From positions 1-64,000 of the forward strand of contig NZ_FNKY01000001.1 in NCBI RefSeq assembly GCF_900103165.1: 64,000 bases of DNA, in the 5' to 3' direction. Below, piece by piece: positions 1 through 9,535 of the stretch. Each line of letters starts with the position of its first letter. Positions within the stretch are counted from its first letter, which is position 1. The translations under genes were made by a program, and so were the position numbers. Source of the DNA: Nitrosospira multiformis (GTDB taxonomy: Bacteria; Pseudomonadota; Gammaproteobacteria; Burkholderiales; Nitrosomonadaceae). The notes beneath the pieces were generated by a model. The model was given only the letters and a program-made list of their open reading frames with translations, made no database searches and had not been told where the DNA came from.

Positions 1-1422
1 CTAACGCCGCAACTGGAAGCAATCTTCCGTGCGCGCTTTCCCGCCATACGATTGGTCAGCCTCCACAGCGGACTCAATCCGGGTGAGCGCATGAATGCCT
101 GGCTGCAGGCACAGCGGGGCGAAGCCAAAATAATACTGGGCACGCGCCTGGCGGTATTCACGCCACTGCCAAAGCTTGGCCTGATTATTGTGGATGAGGA
201 GCAGGATACCTCGTTCAAACAGCAAGAGGGATTGCGCTATTCGGCACGGGACGTGGCGATCTTTCGCGCCAAGCATGCCAATGCACCGGTGATACTGGGT
301 TCCGCCACGCCTTCGCTTGAAAGTTATTACAACGCCCTGAGCGGCCGCTACCTCAGATTGCGCCTGCCATCCCGCGCGGTGAAGAATGCCGCGCTGCCAG
401 TCGTGCGCTGTATCGATACCCGCGCCGCCAAAACAAAAGAAGGTTTTTCGGACCCATTAATCGCCGCGCTGGAGAAGTGCCTCACGTTACATCAGCAAAG
501 CCTGGTTTTCATCAATCGGCGTGGTTACGCACCGGTGTTGCTGTGCAAGTCATGCGCATGGACAGCAACCTGTCATCGCTGCGCCAGCCGTCTGGTGGTG
601 CATCTGCGTGAAAAACAATTGCGATGCCACCATTGCGGTCATCAGGAGCGCTTCCCCTCCGTCTGCCCCGAATGTGGCGACCAGGATATCGTACCCTTTG
701 GCCATGGCACGCAGCGGGTGGAAGCCGCATTGACCGAGCGCTTCCCCGAGGCACGAATTGTACGCATCGATCGCGACAGTACGCGCCGAAAGAATGCGTG
801 GCAAAAAATACTGAAGGATATCCAGGAACAGCGTGTGGATATTCTGATTGGGACACAGATTCTCGCGAAAGGGCATGATTTTCCAAATCTGTCGCTGGTT
901 AGCATCCTGAATTCCGATGCCTCGCTATTCAGCACCGATTTTCGTGCGTCAGAGCGCCTGTTTGCTCAGTTGATGCAAGTAGCGGGCCGAGCCGGACGGG
1001 CCACTATCTTGGGAGAAGTGCTGATTCAAACCGAATTTCCTGATCATCCCCTCTATCAGGCACTGCGGCGGCAGGATTATGACTCACTCGCGCAAACACT
1101 CCTGGCAGAAAGAAAGACAGCGGGATTTCCCCCGTATGTCTACCAGGCCTTGTTGCGGGCAGAGGCGCTGCAGATTGCCGCTGCGCTGGACTTTCTTGCC
1201 AGGGCGGCAACCATAGCGAAGGCGCCGAAGCTAGTCGAGATATTCGATCCGGTTCCGGCGCAAATGGCGCGATTAAGAGGAATGGAGCGCGCATACCTGC
1301 TTATACAATCCGGCTCGCGCAAGCAATTACAGGAATTTCTCTCCGTATGGCGAGCAAAACTCGACACGCTTTCGGCACACAAGGTGCGATGGACGCTGGA
1401 TGTCGATCCGCTGGAGTTTTAA
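1..1422 (+). CDS. priA: Primosomal protein N' (replication restart helicase PriA), 5' end outside window
   Basis: PriA is the 3'-to-5' helicase that recognises stalled forks and reloads the replisome. The frame is open from base 1, so only the C-terminal ~473 residues are present and the N-terminal DNA-binding part and Walker A lie upstream. Visible are the DEEQD helicase motif (bases ~199-213), followed by a motif III-like GSATPS, then the zinc-binding insertion with CKSC, CHRC, CHHC and CPEC cysteine pairs (bases ~545-680), and motifs V/VI (GTQILAKGHDF, QVAGRAGR). The order and cysteine pattern are diagnostic for PriA. The next gene is convergent. Identification is very secure; only the missing 5' end limits it. 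Confidence 0.97.
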   Translation, partial: LTPQLEAIFRARFPAIRLVSLHSGLNPGERMNAWLQAQRGEAKIILGTRLAVFTPLPKLGLIIVDEEQDTSFKQQEGLRYSARDVAIFRAKHANAPVILGSATPSLESYYNALSGRYLRLRLPSRAVKNAALPVVRCIDTRAAKTKEGFSDPLIAALEKCLTLHQQSLVFINRRGYAPVLLCKSCAWTATCHRCASRLVVHLREKQLRCHHCGHQERFPSVCPECGDQDIVPFGHGTQRVEAALTERFPEARIVRIDRDSTRRKNAWQKILKDIQEQRVDILIGTQILAKGHDFPNLSLVSILNSDASLFSTDFRASERLFAQLMQVAGRAGRATILGEVLIQTEFPDHPLYQALRRQDYDSLAQTLLAERKTAGFPPYVYQALLRAEALQIAAALDFLARAATIAKAPKLVEIFDPVPAQMARLRGMERAYLLIQSGSRKQLQEFLSVWRAKLDTLSAHKVRWTLDVDPLEF

Positions 1423-1493
1423 CTGGAAATCCATGCCCCTGCGGCACTTGACCGCGCATTTTTCGCTACCCGCCTGCCCCCTGCCTGTCCCTC

Positions 1494-2378
1494 CTAGTGA
1501 ATTTCGGCAAGTAATCTGCTTGTCATTTGTTCCGCCTGGCGAAGATACCCGCCACCGAACAGGTTGAGATGATTCAGGATGTGATACAGGTTATAGAGTG
1601 TTTTGCGGGTGGAGTAGCCAGGATCGAGCGGATAGGCTTCCCGGTAGGCCGCATAAAAAGCAGCGGGGAATCCTCCAAAAAGTTCGGTCATGGCAATATC
1701 CGTCTCACGATCACCATAATAGATGGCCGGGTCAAATAACACCGGTTGCCCCGCATGATCAAAACTATAGTTGCCACTCCACAAGTCGCCGTGCAGCAGT
1801 GAGGCAACCGGCTCCGCTCCCGGAAAAAAGAAATCCAGCTGCACCAGCAATTGTTCACCCTGTGTCTGCAATTTTCCAGTGTAGCCGTTAACCCGGGCAA
1901 GCTGTAATTGATAGCCCAGGCGTTGCTCGCGCCAGAACTGTATCCAGCTGGGAAAATAGCTATTGATTTGCGGTGTGGCGCCGATGGTGTTATCGCGCAC
2001 CCATCCGAATTTTCCGGAAGAGATACGATGCATCGCAGCCAGCCGTGCGCCCAAGGCTGCAGCGCCACTACTGGAAACGTTACCCATTTCCAGATACTCC
2101 AGCACCAGCCATGCTTTGGATTTATTTTTCCCCCAGCAGACCGGTACTGGAACACGCAATGTATGGGAGCGATAGATTTCTTGCAGACCCATCGCTTCCG
2201 CCTCGAACATTGCCAGGCTGTCCGCATGGTTCAGTTTGACGAAAAATCGCCGGCCATTACCTTCAATCCGATGCGCTTCGTTGATGCAACCACCACCGAT
2301 GGAAGCGGTTTTTTCCATCGCGAACGGAAGGCCGGTGGAATTGGAGATTTGTGCGGTGATGTCGCTCCAGGGTAGCAT
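1494..2378 (-). CDS. Fructosamine/ketosamine-3-kinase family protein
   Basis: This 294-residue protein has the fructosamine-kinase layout: an N-terminal kinase lobe with a glycine-rich segment (SIGGGCINEAHRI) and a FVKLN lysine, and a catalytic lobe with HGDLWSGN and the metal-binding LFDPAIYYGDRE. The family phosphorylates sugars attached to protein amines (ribulosamine, erythrulosamine, fructosamine) so that the adduct falls off, a protein-deglycation repair role in the cytoplasm. The length matches the family. It lies just downstream of argH on the same strand (22-bp gap) and may be co-transcribed with it. Function is assigned by family only; the preferred sugar cannot be read from sequence. 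Confidence 0.88.
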   Translation of the reverse strand: MLPWSDITAQISNSTGLPFAMEKTASIGGGCINEAHRIEGNGRRFFVKLNHADSLAMFEAEAMGLQEIYRSHTLRVPVPVCWGKNKSKAWLVLEYLEMGNVSSSGAAALGARLAAMHRISSGKFGWVRDNTIGATPQINSYFPSWIQFWREQRLGYQLQLARVNGYTGKLQTQGEQLLVQLDFFFPGAEPVASLLHGDLWSGNYSFDHAGQPVLFDPAIYYGDRETDIAMTELFGGFPAAFYAAYREAYPLDPGYSTRKTLYNLYHILNHLNLFGGGYLRQAEQMTSRLLAEIH

Positions 2379-2400
2379 AAGCGAATGCCGGATTATCGCT

Positions 2401-3816
2401 TTAGGATAACCACTTCCTTGCTCGCTTGATGGCTGTCCTCACCTGCGCCGGTGCCGTTCCGCCGATATGGTCGCGACTATCTATCGAGCCTTCCAGGGTC
2501 AGTACGGCGTAGATATCGCCGTCGATCAACCGAGAGAATTCTTGCAATTCCGGGAGAGTAAGCGCGCTCAGATCCCGAGCGCTCCCGTCCGCAAAGCGCA
2601 CTGCTCGGGCTACGGCCTCATGCGCTTCGCGAAAAGGCAATCCTTTTTTCGTCAGATAATCGGCCAGATCGGTAGCTGTGGCGTAACCACGCATCGCGGC
2701 AGCGCGCATTGCATCCCGGTTGACGCGCACGCCGGTCAACATATCGGCATAAATACGCAGCGTGTCAGTGAGCGTTTCCACCGTGTCAAAAAGAGGCTCC
2801 TTGTCTTCCTGATTGTCTTTATTGTAAGCCAGCGGCTGACCCTTCATCAGCGTCAGTAGCGCAACCAGGTGCCCATTGACACGCCCGGTTTTGCCACGCA
2901 CCAGTTCCGGCACATCCGGATTCTTTTTTTGCGGCATGATGGATGAGCCGGTACAGAACCGGTCGGCGAGATCAATGAAACCAAACGATGGATTCATCCA
3001 TAAAATCAATTCTTCGGATAGCCGCGACAGATGCGTCATGATCAGTGCCGCGGCGGCACAAAATTCGATGGCAAAATCCCGATCGGAAACCGCGTCCAGC
3101 GAGTTTTCGCAAACCCCGTCAAATCCCAGCTGTTGCGCCACCGCCTTGCGGTTGATAGGATAACTGGTCCCCGCCAGCGCCGCCGCGCCCAACGGCAATT
3201 TATTCATACGCCTCCGGCAATCGGATAATCGCTCGACATCGCGCTTCAGCATTTCAAAATACGCCATGAGATGATGACCGAAGACAACCGGCTGCGCCAC
3301 CTGCAAATGCGTGAAACCTGGCATCACGGTATCCACATGCTGTTCGGCAAGCTCCAGCAATGCGCGCTGCATACTATGGATAAGCCCGATGATATCGTCT
3401 ATCGCGGCACGCAAATAAAGCCGCACGTCGGTGGCGACCTGATCGTTACGTGATCGCGCGGTATGCAGCCGTTTGCCGGCATCGCCGATCAGTGTGGTGA
3501 GGCGTTTCTCGATATTGAGATGCACGTCTTCCAGTTCCAGGAGCCAGACGAATTCACCGTTGCGGATTTCGTCGCGAATCTGGCCCAGGCCAGATTCGAT
3601 GGCAGCCAAATCATGCTCATCGATAATGCCTGCGCCAGAGAGCATTCGTGCGTGAGCAAGCGATCCCTGGATATCGTATTCCGCCAGTCTGCGGTCAAAA
3701 CCGACCGATGCGGTATAACGCTGCACCAGCTCCGAAACCGGCTCATCGAACCGCCCCGACCAGGTATTTCCGTTTTTGTTGGCGGCCGATGTTTTTTTCT
3801 TTTTTGAAGTTGCCAT
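2401..3816 (-). CDS. argH: Argininosuccinate lyase
   Basis: ArgH splits argininosuccinate into arginine and fumarate, the last step of arginine synthesis. The 471-residue length fits. The fumarase/aspartase superfamily signature [11 protein letters not shown] is present with its catalytic serine, as are the [12 protein letters not shown] and [11 protein letters not shown] conserved regions. The N-terminus carries a short lysine-rich stretch (SKKKKTS) before the conserved WSGRFDEPV. The start ATG is directly preceded by an interspersed repeat end reading GGCTTAGGATA, so the whole translation-initiation region is repeat-derived and AGGA sits only two bases before the ATG. No other arg genes are adjacent. 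Confidence 0.97.
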   Translation of the reverse strand: MATSKKKKTSAANKNGNTWSGRFDEPVSELVQRYTASVGFDRRLAEYDIQGSLAHARMLSGAGIIDEHDLAAIESGLGQIRDEIRNGEFVWLLELEDVHLNIEKRLTTLIGDAGKRLHTARSRNDQVATDVRLYLRAAIDDIIGLIHSMQRALLELAEQHVDTVMPGFTHLQVAQPVVFGHHLMAYFEMLKRDVERLSDCRRRMNKLPLGAAALAGTSYPINRKAVAQQLGFDGVCENSLDAVSDRDFAIEFCAAAALIMTHLSRLSEELILWMNPSFGFIDLADRFCTGSSIMPQKKNPDVPELVRGKTGRVNGHLVALLTLMKGQPLAYNKDNQEDKEPLFDTVETLTDTLRIYADMLTGVRVNRDAMRAAAMRGYATATDLADYLTKKGLPFREAHEAVARAVRFADGSARDLSALTLPELQEFSRLIDGDIYAVLTLEGSIDSRDHIGGTAPAQVRTAIKRARKWLS

Positions 3817-3945
3817 TATCCTAAGCCCGGCAGTTGCCGCTTATTTTTATCCATTTTTCAACTCGAGACCATCACCCGTCATAACTTTACCCCACTGAAT
3901 TTCCCAGGGTGTTTGCTACAGAGCATCCCTCTGCCGGATTCAGGT
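3817..3945. repeat. Interspersed TIR element, copy E (upstream of argH)
   Basis: The ends are related inverted repeats: TATCCTAAGCCCGGCAGTTG at the argH side and CTCTGCCGGATTCAGG at the other. Read on the minus strand, the part next to argH (TTGAAAAATGGATAAAAATAAG, then the terminus) resembles the ends of the copies at 9.3 kb and 12.8 kb. The interior is more diverged, so this is the least certain of the paired-end copies. The remainder of the gap to prfC (3946-4047) shows nothing recognisable. Confidence 0.55.
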
Positions 3946-4047
3946 CGAACAATGAGTATAAATCAAAATAACTTTCCTGACGTCACGCCGGATTTCCGCA
4001 TCAAGGGACTTTGCGGCATTCACAACAAGGTGGCAAGAGATAGCGAA

Positions 4048-5658
4048 TTACCCCTCCAGATGGGTCTGGAATACCAGCCCGGCATGCTCCCGCAGTCTGT
4101 GGAACTGAATACGCTTCCAGCTCTCCTGGGCGACACTCAATTCTGCTCCGAATGACGCCAGAAAAGTGGGGGCATCTACCGCATCGTAGGCTACCCGATG
4201 CGCGTTGGTGTCGATGAACCGCTTCAGTTCGCGCGAATCATCGGACGTGACCCAGCGCGCCATCTGGTACTTTGCCGAAGCGAGACGGGCATCTACACCA
4301 TACTCGTGCTTGAGCCGGTGCGCCACCACTTCGAACTGCAATGTACCCACCGCACCCAACAGCAAAGCACCTCCGGCATGGGGCCGAAATACCTGGATCG
4401 CCCCCTCTTCACCTAACTGGGTGAGTCCCAACTTGAGCTGCTTGCTGCGCATTGGATCGGCAATCTCCACCGTCTGGAAGATTTCAGGTGCAAAAAACGG
4501 CAAACCGGTAAACTGCAAGCGCTCGCCTTGCGTCAGTGTATCTCCCAACTGCAACGTTCCATGATTGGGAATGCCGATAATATCGCCGGAGTAGGCGATA
4601 TCAAGCAACTCGCGCCGCTGTGAGAGAAAGGATACTACGCCGTTGGTACGGATATCCTTATCGCTACGTACGACCCTGAGGTTCATTCCACGCTCGAAGC
4701 GGCCCGAACAGATCCGCACGAAGGCGATGCGATCCCGGTGTGCAGGATTCATGTTCGCCTGAATCTTGAAGACGACGCCTGAAAACATCGATTCCGCGGG
4801 TTGCACCTGACGCTGCAAGGCTTGGCGCGATCCGGGTGATGGCGCCAGGTCGACCAGTGCGTCAAGTACCTCGCGTACGCCAAAGTTGTTGATGGCCGAA
4901 CCAAAAAACACCGGGGTCTGCTCGCCGGCGAGGAAAGCCGCGTGACTGAATTCTGGCGAGGCACCACGTATCAGCTCGATTTCCTGCCGAGCGTGGGCGG
5001 CATTCGCCGCGAAACGTATCGCGATTTCAGGATTATCCAGACCTTCGATAATCTCGTCCTGCTCATCCAGCCTATCCGCGCCTGGACGAAAAACGCGCAT
5101 GCGGTCGCGCCGCAAGTCGAATACACCATGAAAACCACGGCCCATACCCAGCGGCCAGGTAAAAGGCACCGCCGTCATGTTCAACGTCCGTTCGATTTCG
5201 TCAATGAGATCGAGCGGCTCACGTACTTCGCGATCCATTTTATTCACGAAAGTGAGGATGGGCGTATTACGCGCACGGCACACTTCCAGCAGACGCAATG
5301 TCTGGGCCTCTACACCATTGGCGGCATCGATCACCATCAACGCCGCATCCACCGCGGTCAGCACCCGGTAAGTATCTTCGGAAAAATCCTGGTGACCCGG
5401 TGTATCCAGCAGGTTGATGACGCAACCCCGGTACTCCATCTGCATCACGGAACTGGCAACGGATATACCCCTTTGCTTCTCGATCTCCATCCAGTCCGAG
5501 GTGGCGTGACGGCTCGCTTTCCGCGCCTTGACGCTGCCGGCGATATGAATGGCGCCGGCAAACAGCAACAACTTTTCCGTCAGCGTGGTTTTCCCCGCAT
5601 CCGGGTGTGAGATTATGGCAAACGTGCGGCGACGCGCCACTTCCTGATTGACCGCCAT
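4048..5658 (-). CDS. prfC: Peptide chain release factor 3 (RF3)
   Basis: RF3 is the GTPase that removes RF1/RF2 from the ribosome after termination. The 536-residue protein begins MAVNQEVARRRTFAIISHPD; this start is chosen because GAGGAA lies at a good distance upstream and because the open frame further upstream lies inside the transporter ATPase gene. G1 (SHPDAGKTT), G3 (DTPGHQDF) and G4 (NKMD) are clear in the first ~150 residues, followed by the EF-Tu-like beta barrel and RF3 C-terminal domain. Ten bases separate it from the upstream ABC ATPase gene, so it may be the last gene of that transcript. Confidence 0.96.
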   Translation of the reverse strand: MAVNQEVARRRTFAIISHPDAGKTTLTEKLLLFAGAIHIAGSVKARKASRHATSDWMEIEKQRGISVASSVMQMEYRGCVINLLDTPGHQDFSEDTYRVLTAVDAALMVIDAANGVEAQTLRLLEVCRARNTPILTFVNKMDREVREPLDLIDEIERTLNMTAVPFTWPLGMGRGFHGVFDLRRDRMRVFRPGADRLDEQDEIIEGLDNPEIAIRFAANAAHARQEIELIRGASPEFSHAAFLAGEQTPVFFGSAINNFGVREVLDALVDLAPSPGSRQALQRQVQPAESMFSGVVFKIQANMNPAHRDRIAFVRICSGRFERGMNLRVVRSDKDIRTNGVVSFLSQRRELLDIAYSGDIIGIPNHGTLQLGDTLTQGERLQFTGLPFFAPEIFQTVEIADPMRSKQLKLGLTQLGEEGAIQVFRPHAGGALLLGAVGTLQFEVVAHRLKHEYGVDARLASAKYQMARWVTSDDSRELKRFIDTNAHRVAYDAVDAPTFLASFGAELSVAQESWKRIQFHRLREHAGLVFQTHLEG

Positions 5659-5668
5659 CAAATATTCC

Positions 5669-7783
5669 TCATGCTGAATCTTGTTCCTGTGGGTAAAGGT
5701 AGCACCGCGCCGTGTGCGTTGAACTGAATGCGCTTGTTTCGGGGTAATGCTCACGGCATATCGGCATGACATGCGGACAACGAGGATGAAAGTGGCAGCC
5801 GGATGGCGGATTGGCTGGAGAAGGCAGATCCCCATGCAGGTGGATGATCTGGCGCTTTGATGCGAGATCAATGACCGGTACCGCCGACAGCAGCGCCTGA
5901 GTATAGGGATGCCTGGGATGACCCAATACTTCATCCACCCGCCCCTGCTCCACGATTCTTCCCAAATACATCACCGCCACCTCGTCGGCGATATACTCCA
6001 CCACCGAGATATTATGAGTGATGAATAGATATGCCAACCCCAGGCTGCTCTGCAAATCCTTCAGCAGATTCAGGATCTGTGCCTGTACGGACACATCCAG
6101 CGCACTGGTGGGCTCATCGCAAACAATCAGCCGGGGATTGACCGCCAGGGCGCGGGCAATGGCGACACGCTGGCGCTGACCGCCCGAGAACTCATGCGGA
6201 TAGCGCCATTTGGTTTCTGGCGGCAACCCGACACTTTCCAGAAGCGCATCCACTCTTCCCTTCTTGCGGGTGGAATGATGCTCCGCTTGACTTGCTTCGC
6301 CGCCGTCGCCGCCATCTCCGACGTTCAGGGCATCCATGCCCTCTTCAATGATATCCACGATACGCATTCGCGGGTTGAGTGACGAATACGGATCCTGAAA
6401 GATGAGCTGGAATTCAGCGCGCATCTTCCGCAATCGCTTGCGTTCCATCCCGACGAGTTCAAGCCCGTTGTAACGTACGCTGCCTGCGGACGGCGGAATC
6501 AACTGCAAAATACCCTTGCCGACCGTCGTCTTGCCACAGCCGGATTCTCCCACCAGCGCCAACGTCTTGCCCTGCCGGATCGTCAGCGACACGCCATCCA
6601 CCGCCTTGACATACCCGGTGATACCTTTCATCAGTCCCTTATGTATCGGGAAGTAAACTTTGAGGCCGGTGACGGACAACAAGCAGCTGGAGTCTCGTGA
6701 TTCAGAAGCCCGTGCGGGCTGAGGACTTGATTCCGCTGATCTTTCAGAGTCCTGAACGGCAGCTTCGAAATGCTGACTCCCGAGTTTCGGGTCCTGAATG
6801 CTGGGACGGGTATCTTCATTAAAGAGATGACACCTCACCTGGTGTCCGCCTGCCACCACATTCCACCTCGGTGCGATCTCATGGCACAGTTCCCACGCAT
6901 GGTCGCAACGGTCGGCAAAACGGCAACCGGTGAATTCGCTTGACAGCGGCGGGACATTTCCGCCAATCGCCGCCAGCCGCAATCCCTGCTCGCGCAGGGC
7001 TTTGCCCGGCAGGGAAGCAAACAATTTCTGCGAATAAGGATGCGCCGGACCGCTAAAAAAATCTTCGCGAGTCGCCGTCTCCACAATTTCACCCGCGTAC
7101 ATCACCGCCACCCGATGCGCCATTTCCGCCGCCACCGCGAGATCATGAGTAATGAGTAGAATCGCCATGCCGTCGCGCTGCTGCAAGCTGCGCATCAGAT
7201 CCAGCACCTGCGCCTGAATGGTGACATCCAGCGCGGTAGTCGGCTCATCGGCGATGAGCAGCTCCGGCTCCCCGGCCAGCGCCATGGCAATCATCATCCG
7301 CTGCTTCATTCCACCCGAAAACTGAAAGGGATATTCATTCATGCGGCGCGCCGCATCCGGTATACCCACCTGATTCAATATCTCCAGTACGCGTTCTTGT
7401 GCCGCCATACCGCTTAAATTGAAATGCCGCCGCAACACTTCACCAATCTGGTCCGCCACCGTCATTACCGGATTCAAGCTTAGCATCGGCTCCTGAAATA
7501 TCATGCTGATGCGCTTCCCACGAACATCGCGCATGGCGGCTTCCGGCAGCAGAAGCAGATCTTCCTCGCCGATCCTGATGGATCCCGCCACGATCTCTCC
7601 CGCCTCTGGCAATAGTCGCATAACCGAGAGGGCCGTCATGGATTTTCCGCAACCGGATTCGCCCAGCAACACGAAGGTTTCACCCCTAAGAATCTGTAGC
7701 GTAAGGCCATCCACCGCCCATACCGGTGCTGCACCGGTGTGGAGAACGGTTTCGAGATTCTCAATTTGCAGTAAGGGACTCAT
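5669..7783 (-). CDS. yejF: Peptide ABC transporter, double ATP-binding protein (YejF-like)
   Basis: The 704-residue protein is a fusion of two oligopeptide-type ABC ATPases (DppD-like then DppF-like) that drives the Yej importer. The first half has Walker A GESGCGKS, signature FSGGMKQR and Walker B with DEPTTALD; the second has GESGCGKT, FSGGQRQR and DEPTSALD. Each half ends with the oligopeptide-transporter C-terminal domain containing conserved cysteines. A linker of roughly 60 residues rich in Ser, Glu and Ala separates the halves, longer than in typical YejF. Its start overlaps the stop of the yejE-like permease by 4 bp (ATGA), indicating translational coupling. Confidence 0.92.
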   Translation of the reverse strand: MSPLLQIENLETVLHTGAAPVWAVDGLTLQILRGETFVLLGESGCGKSMTALSVMRLLPEAGEIVAGSIRIGEEDLLLLPEAAMRDVRGKRISMIFQEPMLSLNPVMTVADQIGEVLRRHFNLSGMAAQERVLEILNQVGIPDAARRMNEYPFQFSGGMKQRMMIAMALAGEPELLIADEPTTALDVTIQAQVLDLMRSLQQRDGMAILLITHDLAVAAEMAHRVAVMYAGEIVETATREDFFSGPAHPYSQKLFASLPGKALREQGLRLAAIGGNVPPLSSEFTGCRFADRCDHAWELCHEIAPRWNVVAGGHQVRCHLFNEDTRPSIQDPKLGSQHFEAAVQDSERSAESSPQPARASESRDSSCLLSVTGLKVYFPIHKGLMKGITGYVKAVDGVSLTIRQGKTLALVGESGCGKTTVGKGILQLIPPSAGSVRYNGLELVGMERKRLRKMRAEFQLIFQDPYSSLNPRMRIVDIIEEGMDALNVGDGGDGGEASQAEHHSTRKKGRVDALLESVGLPPETKWRYPHEFSGGQRQRVAIARALAVNPRLIVCDEPTSALDVSVQAQILNLLKDLQSSLGLAYLFITHNISVVEYIADEVAVMYLGRIVEQGRVDEVLGHPRHPYTQALLSAVPVIDLASKRQIIHLHGDLPSPANPPSGCHFHPRCPHVMPICREHYPETSAFSSTHTARCYLYPQEQDSA

Positions 7784-9288
7784 GGCTGGGAGGGGCCTTC
7801 AACCGTGGGAGAAACGGATTGAGCTTCCGATTTCTCTCCGCGTCCCCGGCGACGCAATATTACCGCCTTTGCCGGCAACGTTTTTGCTCGTGGATCAAAG
7901 GCATTCTGTACCGCATCGGCAAAAAGATTGGCACTCAATACCAACGCGAACATAAAACCGAAGGCCGCAAGCAATGCCCACCACACCATCGGTTCACGCG
8001 CCATTTCCAGCCGCGCGGCGTTAATCATGGTGCCAAAACTAATCATGGAAGGATCGACACCGACACCCACATAAGACAATACGGCTTCCGCCAGAACCAG
8101 TCCGCTGAAATCCATCACGGTGGCAATCAGCACGATATGCATCACATTGGGAAGAATGTGGCGACTGATGATACGCCAATGGGAAACACCGAAGGCATGG
8201 GCCGCCTGAATGTATTCCATTTCGCGCAGTTTCAAGGTTTCCCCCCGCAGCAACCGGCATAGGCCGGTCCAGCTGGTGACCCCGAGTATGATGCAAAGAA
8301 ACAGCAGACGCAGGTCGGCACGCGCGGCAATGGTGTCGAATAACTCGGGATGGGTTTCTATATAGACCTGCATCATCAATACCGTTGCCGCAATCAGCAG
8401 GACACTCGGGATTGAACTCAGCGTGGTGTACAAGTATTGAATGACATCATCCACCCAACCACGAAAATAGCCGGCCATGATGCCCAGAAGCAACGCGAAT
8501 GGCAGCATCATCAGCGTGGTGAGCGTTCCGATCACCAAACCCGTGCGGATGCTTTTGAGAGACTGATAAAATACGTCCTGCCCCACCTTATCGGTACCAA
8601 ATATGTGGTAACTGCCGGATAGTGCCAGCGCGGCACCGCAGAATAGCAATATGAATGCAAGCGTGATACATACCGCATTCCATGGAACCTGAGTGGTGCC
8701 GCGCCAGATGGCGGAAAGCACCGACGAGAATTTTTCACCGCTACGGCGCGCCAATAGTCCGGTCAAGGAAACCACCACGATGCCCCATAGGAGAAGCCCC
8801 AAACCTCCACCCACGCCTGCTTTCCAGGCCACATCGGCCGTAAGCTCAGATTCGGGATCCTGCAAATGCGCGCCGCCGAATTGCAACCGGGGGAATTCCC
8901 GTACCTGCCGTCCATCCGGAAGCTCCGTTGTTTCCCTGGCGTAAAGAAAGGCGGCAAAGGGCGCGGAATAAGTCTTTTCCACGCGCGTCCGCAAAGGGGC
9001 TGCAATCACGTCGAGCAAACTCAGCACTTCCACACCGTAAGCTTTCTCGCCGTTGCCACTGTTACTATTCTCAACGGCAGGGCGTATATGCACTGTATCG
9101 AGCAATCCAACGGCAATAAAAAATACCAGAACCGTAAGTGCCGCCATTCCGCTCGCACTGTGTCCCACACGCCGCCATGGCGCCAGAAGATATTCATTGC
9201 GCCGCACATACCAGACGAAGGCGATTATCACCGCCACCAACAGGTAGACAAGTGCATCTGTCCAGAGAATTACCGGTTTGAAAGACAT
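7780..9288 (-). CDS. yejE: Peptide ABC transporter permease (YejE-like), enlarged N-terminal region
   Basis: This is the second inner-membrane permease of the Yej importer. The C-terminal ~280 residues carry the standard binding-protein-dependent permease fold, with the DppC-type segment GTDKVGQDVFYQSLKSIRTG, LYTTLSSIPSVLL and an EAA-type loop near EMEYIQAAHAFGVSHW. At 502 residues it is longer than the ~340 of the E. coli protein: an N-terminal pair of membrane segments flanks a periplasmic stretch. The start MSFKPVILW is preferred over the longer frame because the upstream 29 codons fall inside an interspersed repeat whose end touches this ATG (TTTAGGATA-ATG). It is separated from yejB by that repeat. 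Confidence 0.88.
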   Translation of the reverse strand: MSFKPVILWTDALVYLLVAVIIAFVWYVRRNEYLLAPWRRVGHSASGMAALTVLVFFIAVGLLDTVHIRPAVENSNSGNGEKAYGVEVLSLLDVIAAPLRTRVEKTYSAPFAAFLYARETTELPDGRQVREFPRLQFGGAHLQDPESELTADVAWKAGVGGGLGLLLWGIVVVSLTGLLARRSGEKFSSVLSAIWRGTTQVPWNAVCITLAFILLFCGAALALSGSYHIFGTDKVGQDVFYQSLKSIRTGLVIGTLTTLMMLPFALLLGIMAGYFRGWVDDVIQYLYTTLSSIPSVLLIAATVLMMQVYIETHPELFDTIAARADLRLLFLCIILGVTSWTGLCRLLRGETLKLREMEYIQAAHAFGVSHWRIISRHILPNVMHIVLIATVMDFSGLVLAEAVLSYVGVGVDPSMISFGTMINAARLEMAREPMVWWALLAAFGFMFALVLSANLFADAVQNAFDPRAKTLPAKAVILRRRGRGEKSEAQSVSPTVEGPSQP

Positions 9289-9529
9289 TATCCTAAATCC
9301 GGCAGTTGGACGGGGTGAAGTGTACGGTTTTTGGGGTACGGGGCAAGGCGCAACGACGCGGAATGGTTGTTCCATTCCAAGGAGTTACAACGCAGCCATG
9401 CGCCGCAAAAATCGTGCAATCCGCCCCGTAGCGAACTCACCCAAGTGAAGATTGATTGAGACGAAACAGCTTTGTAAATCATAATATTAAACTGAAAAAT
9501 GGCGGTCAATCGCCAGATTTAGGATTATA
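9289..9529. repeat. Interspersed TIR element, copy A (inside the yej operon)
   Basis: This ~241-bp non-coding element has terminal inverted repeats TATCCTAAATCCGGCAGTTG on the left and CAATCGCCAGATTTAGGATT on the right. Its interior aligns with the reverse complement of the copy at 12830-13052 over most of its length, for example GGAGTTACAACGCAGCCATG against GGAGTTGCAACGCAGCCATG, and TAGCGAACTCACC against TAGCACTCACC. The left end abuts the yejE start and the right end stops 7 bp from the yejB stop, so it exactly fills the intercistronic gap. It has no credible ORF and looks like a non-autonomous MITE-like element. Confidence 0.8.
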
Positions 9530-9535
9530 GCGTCG

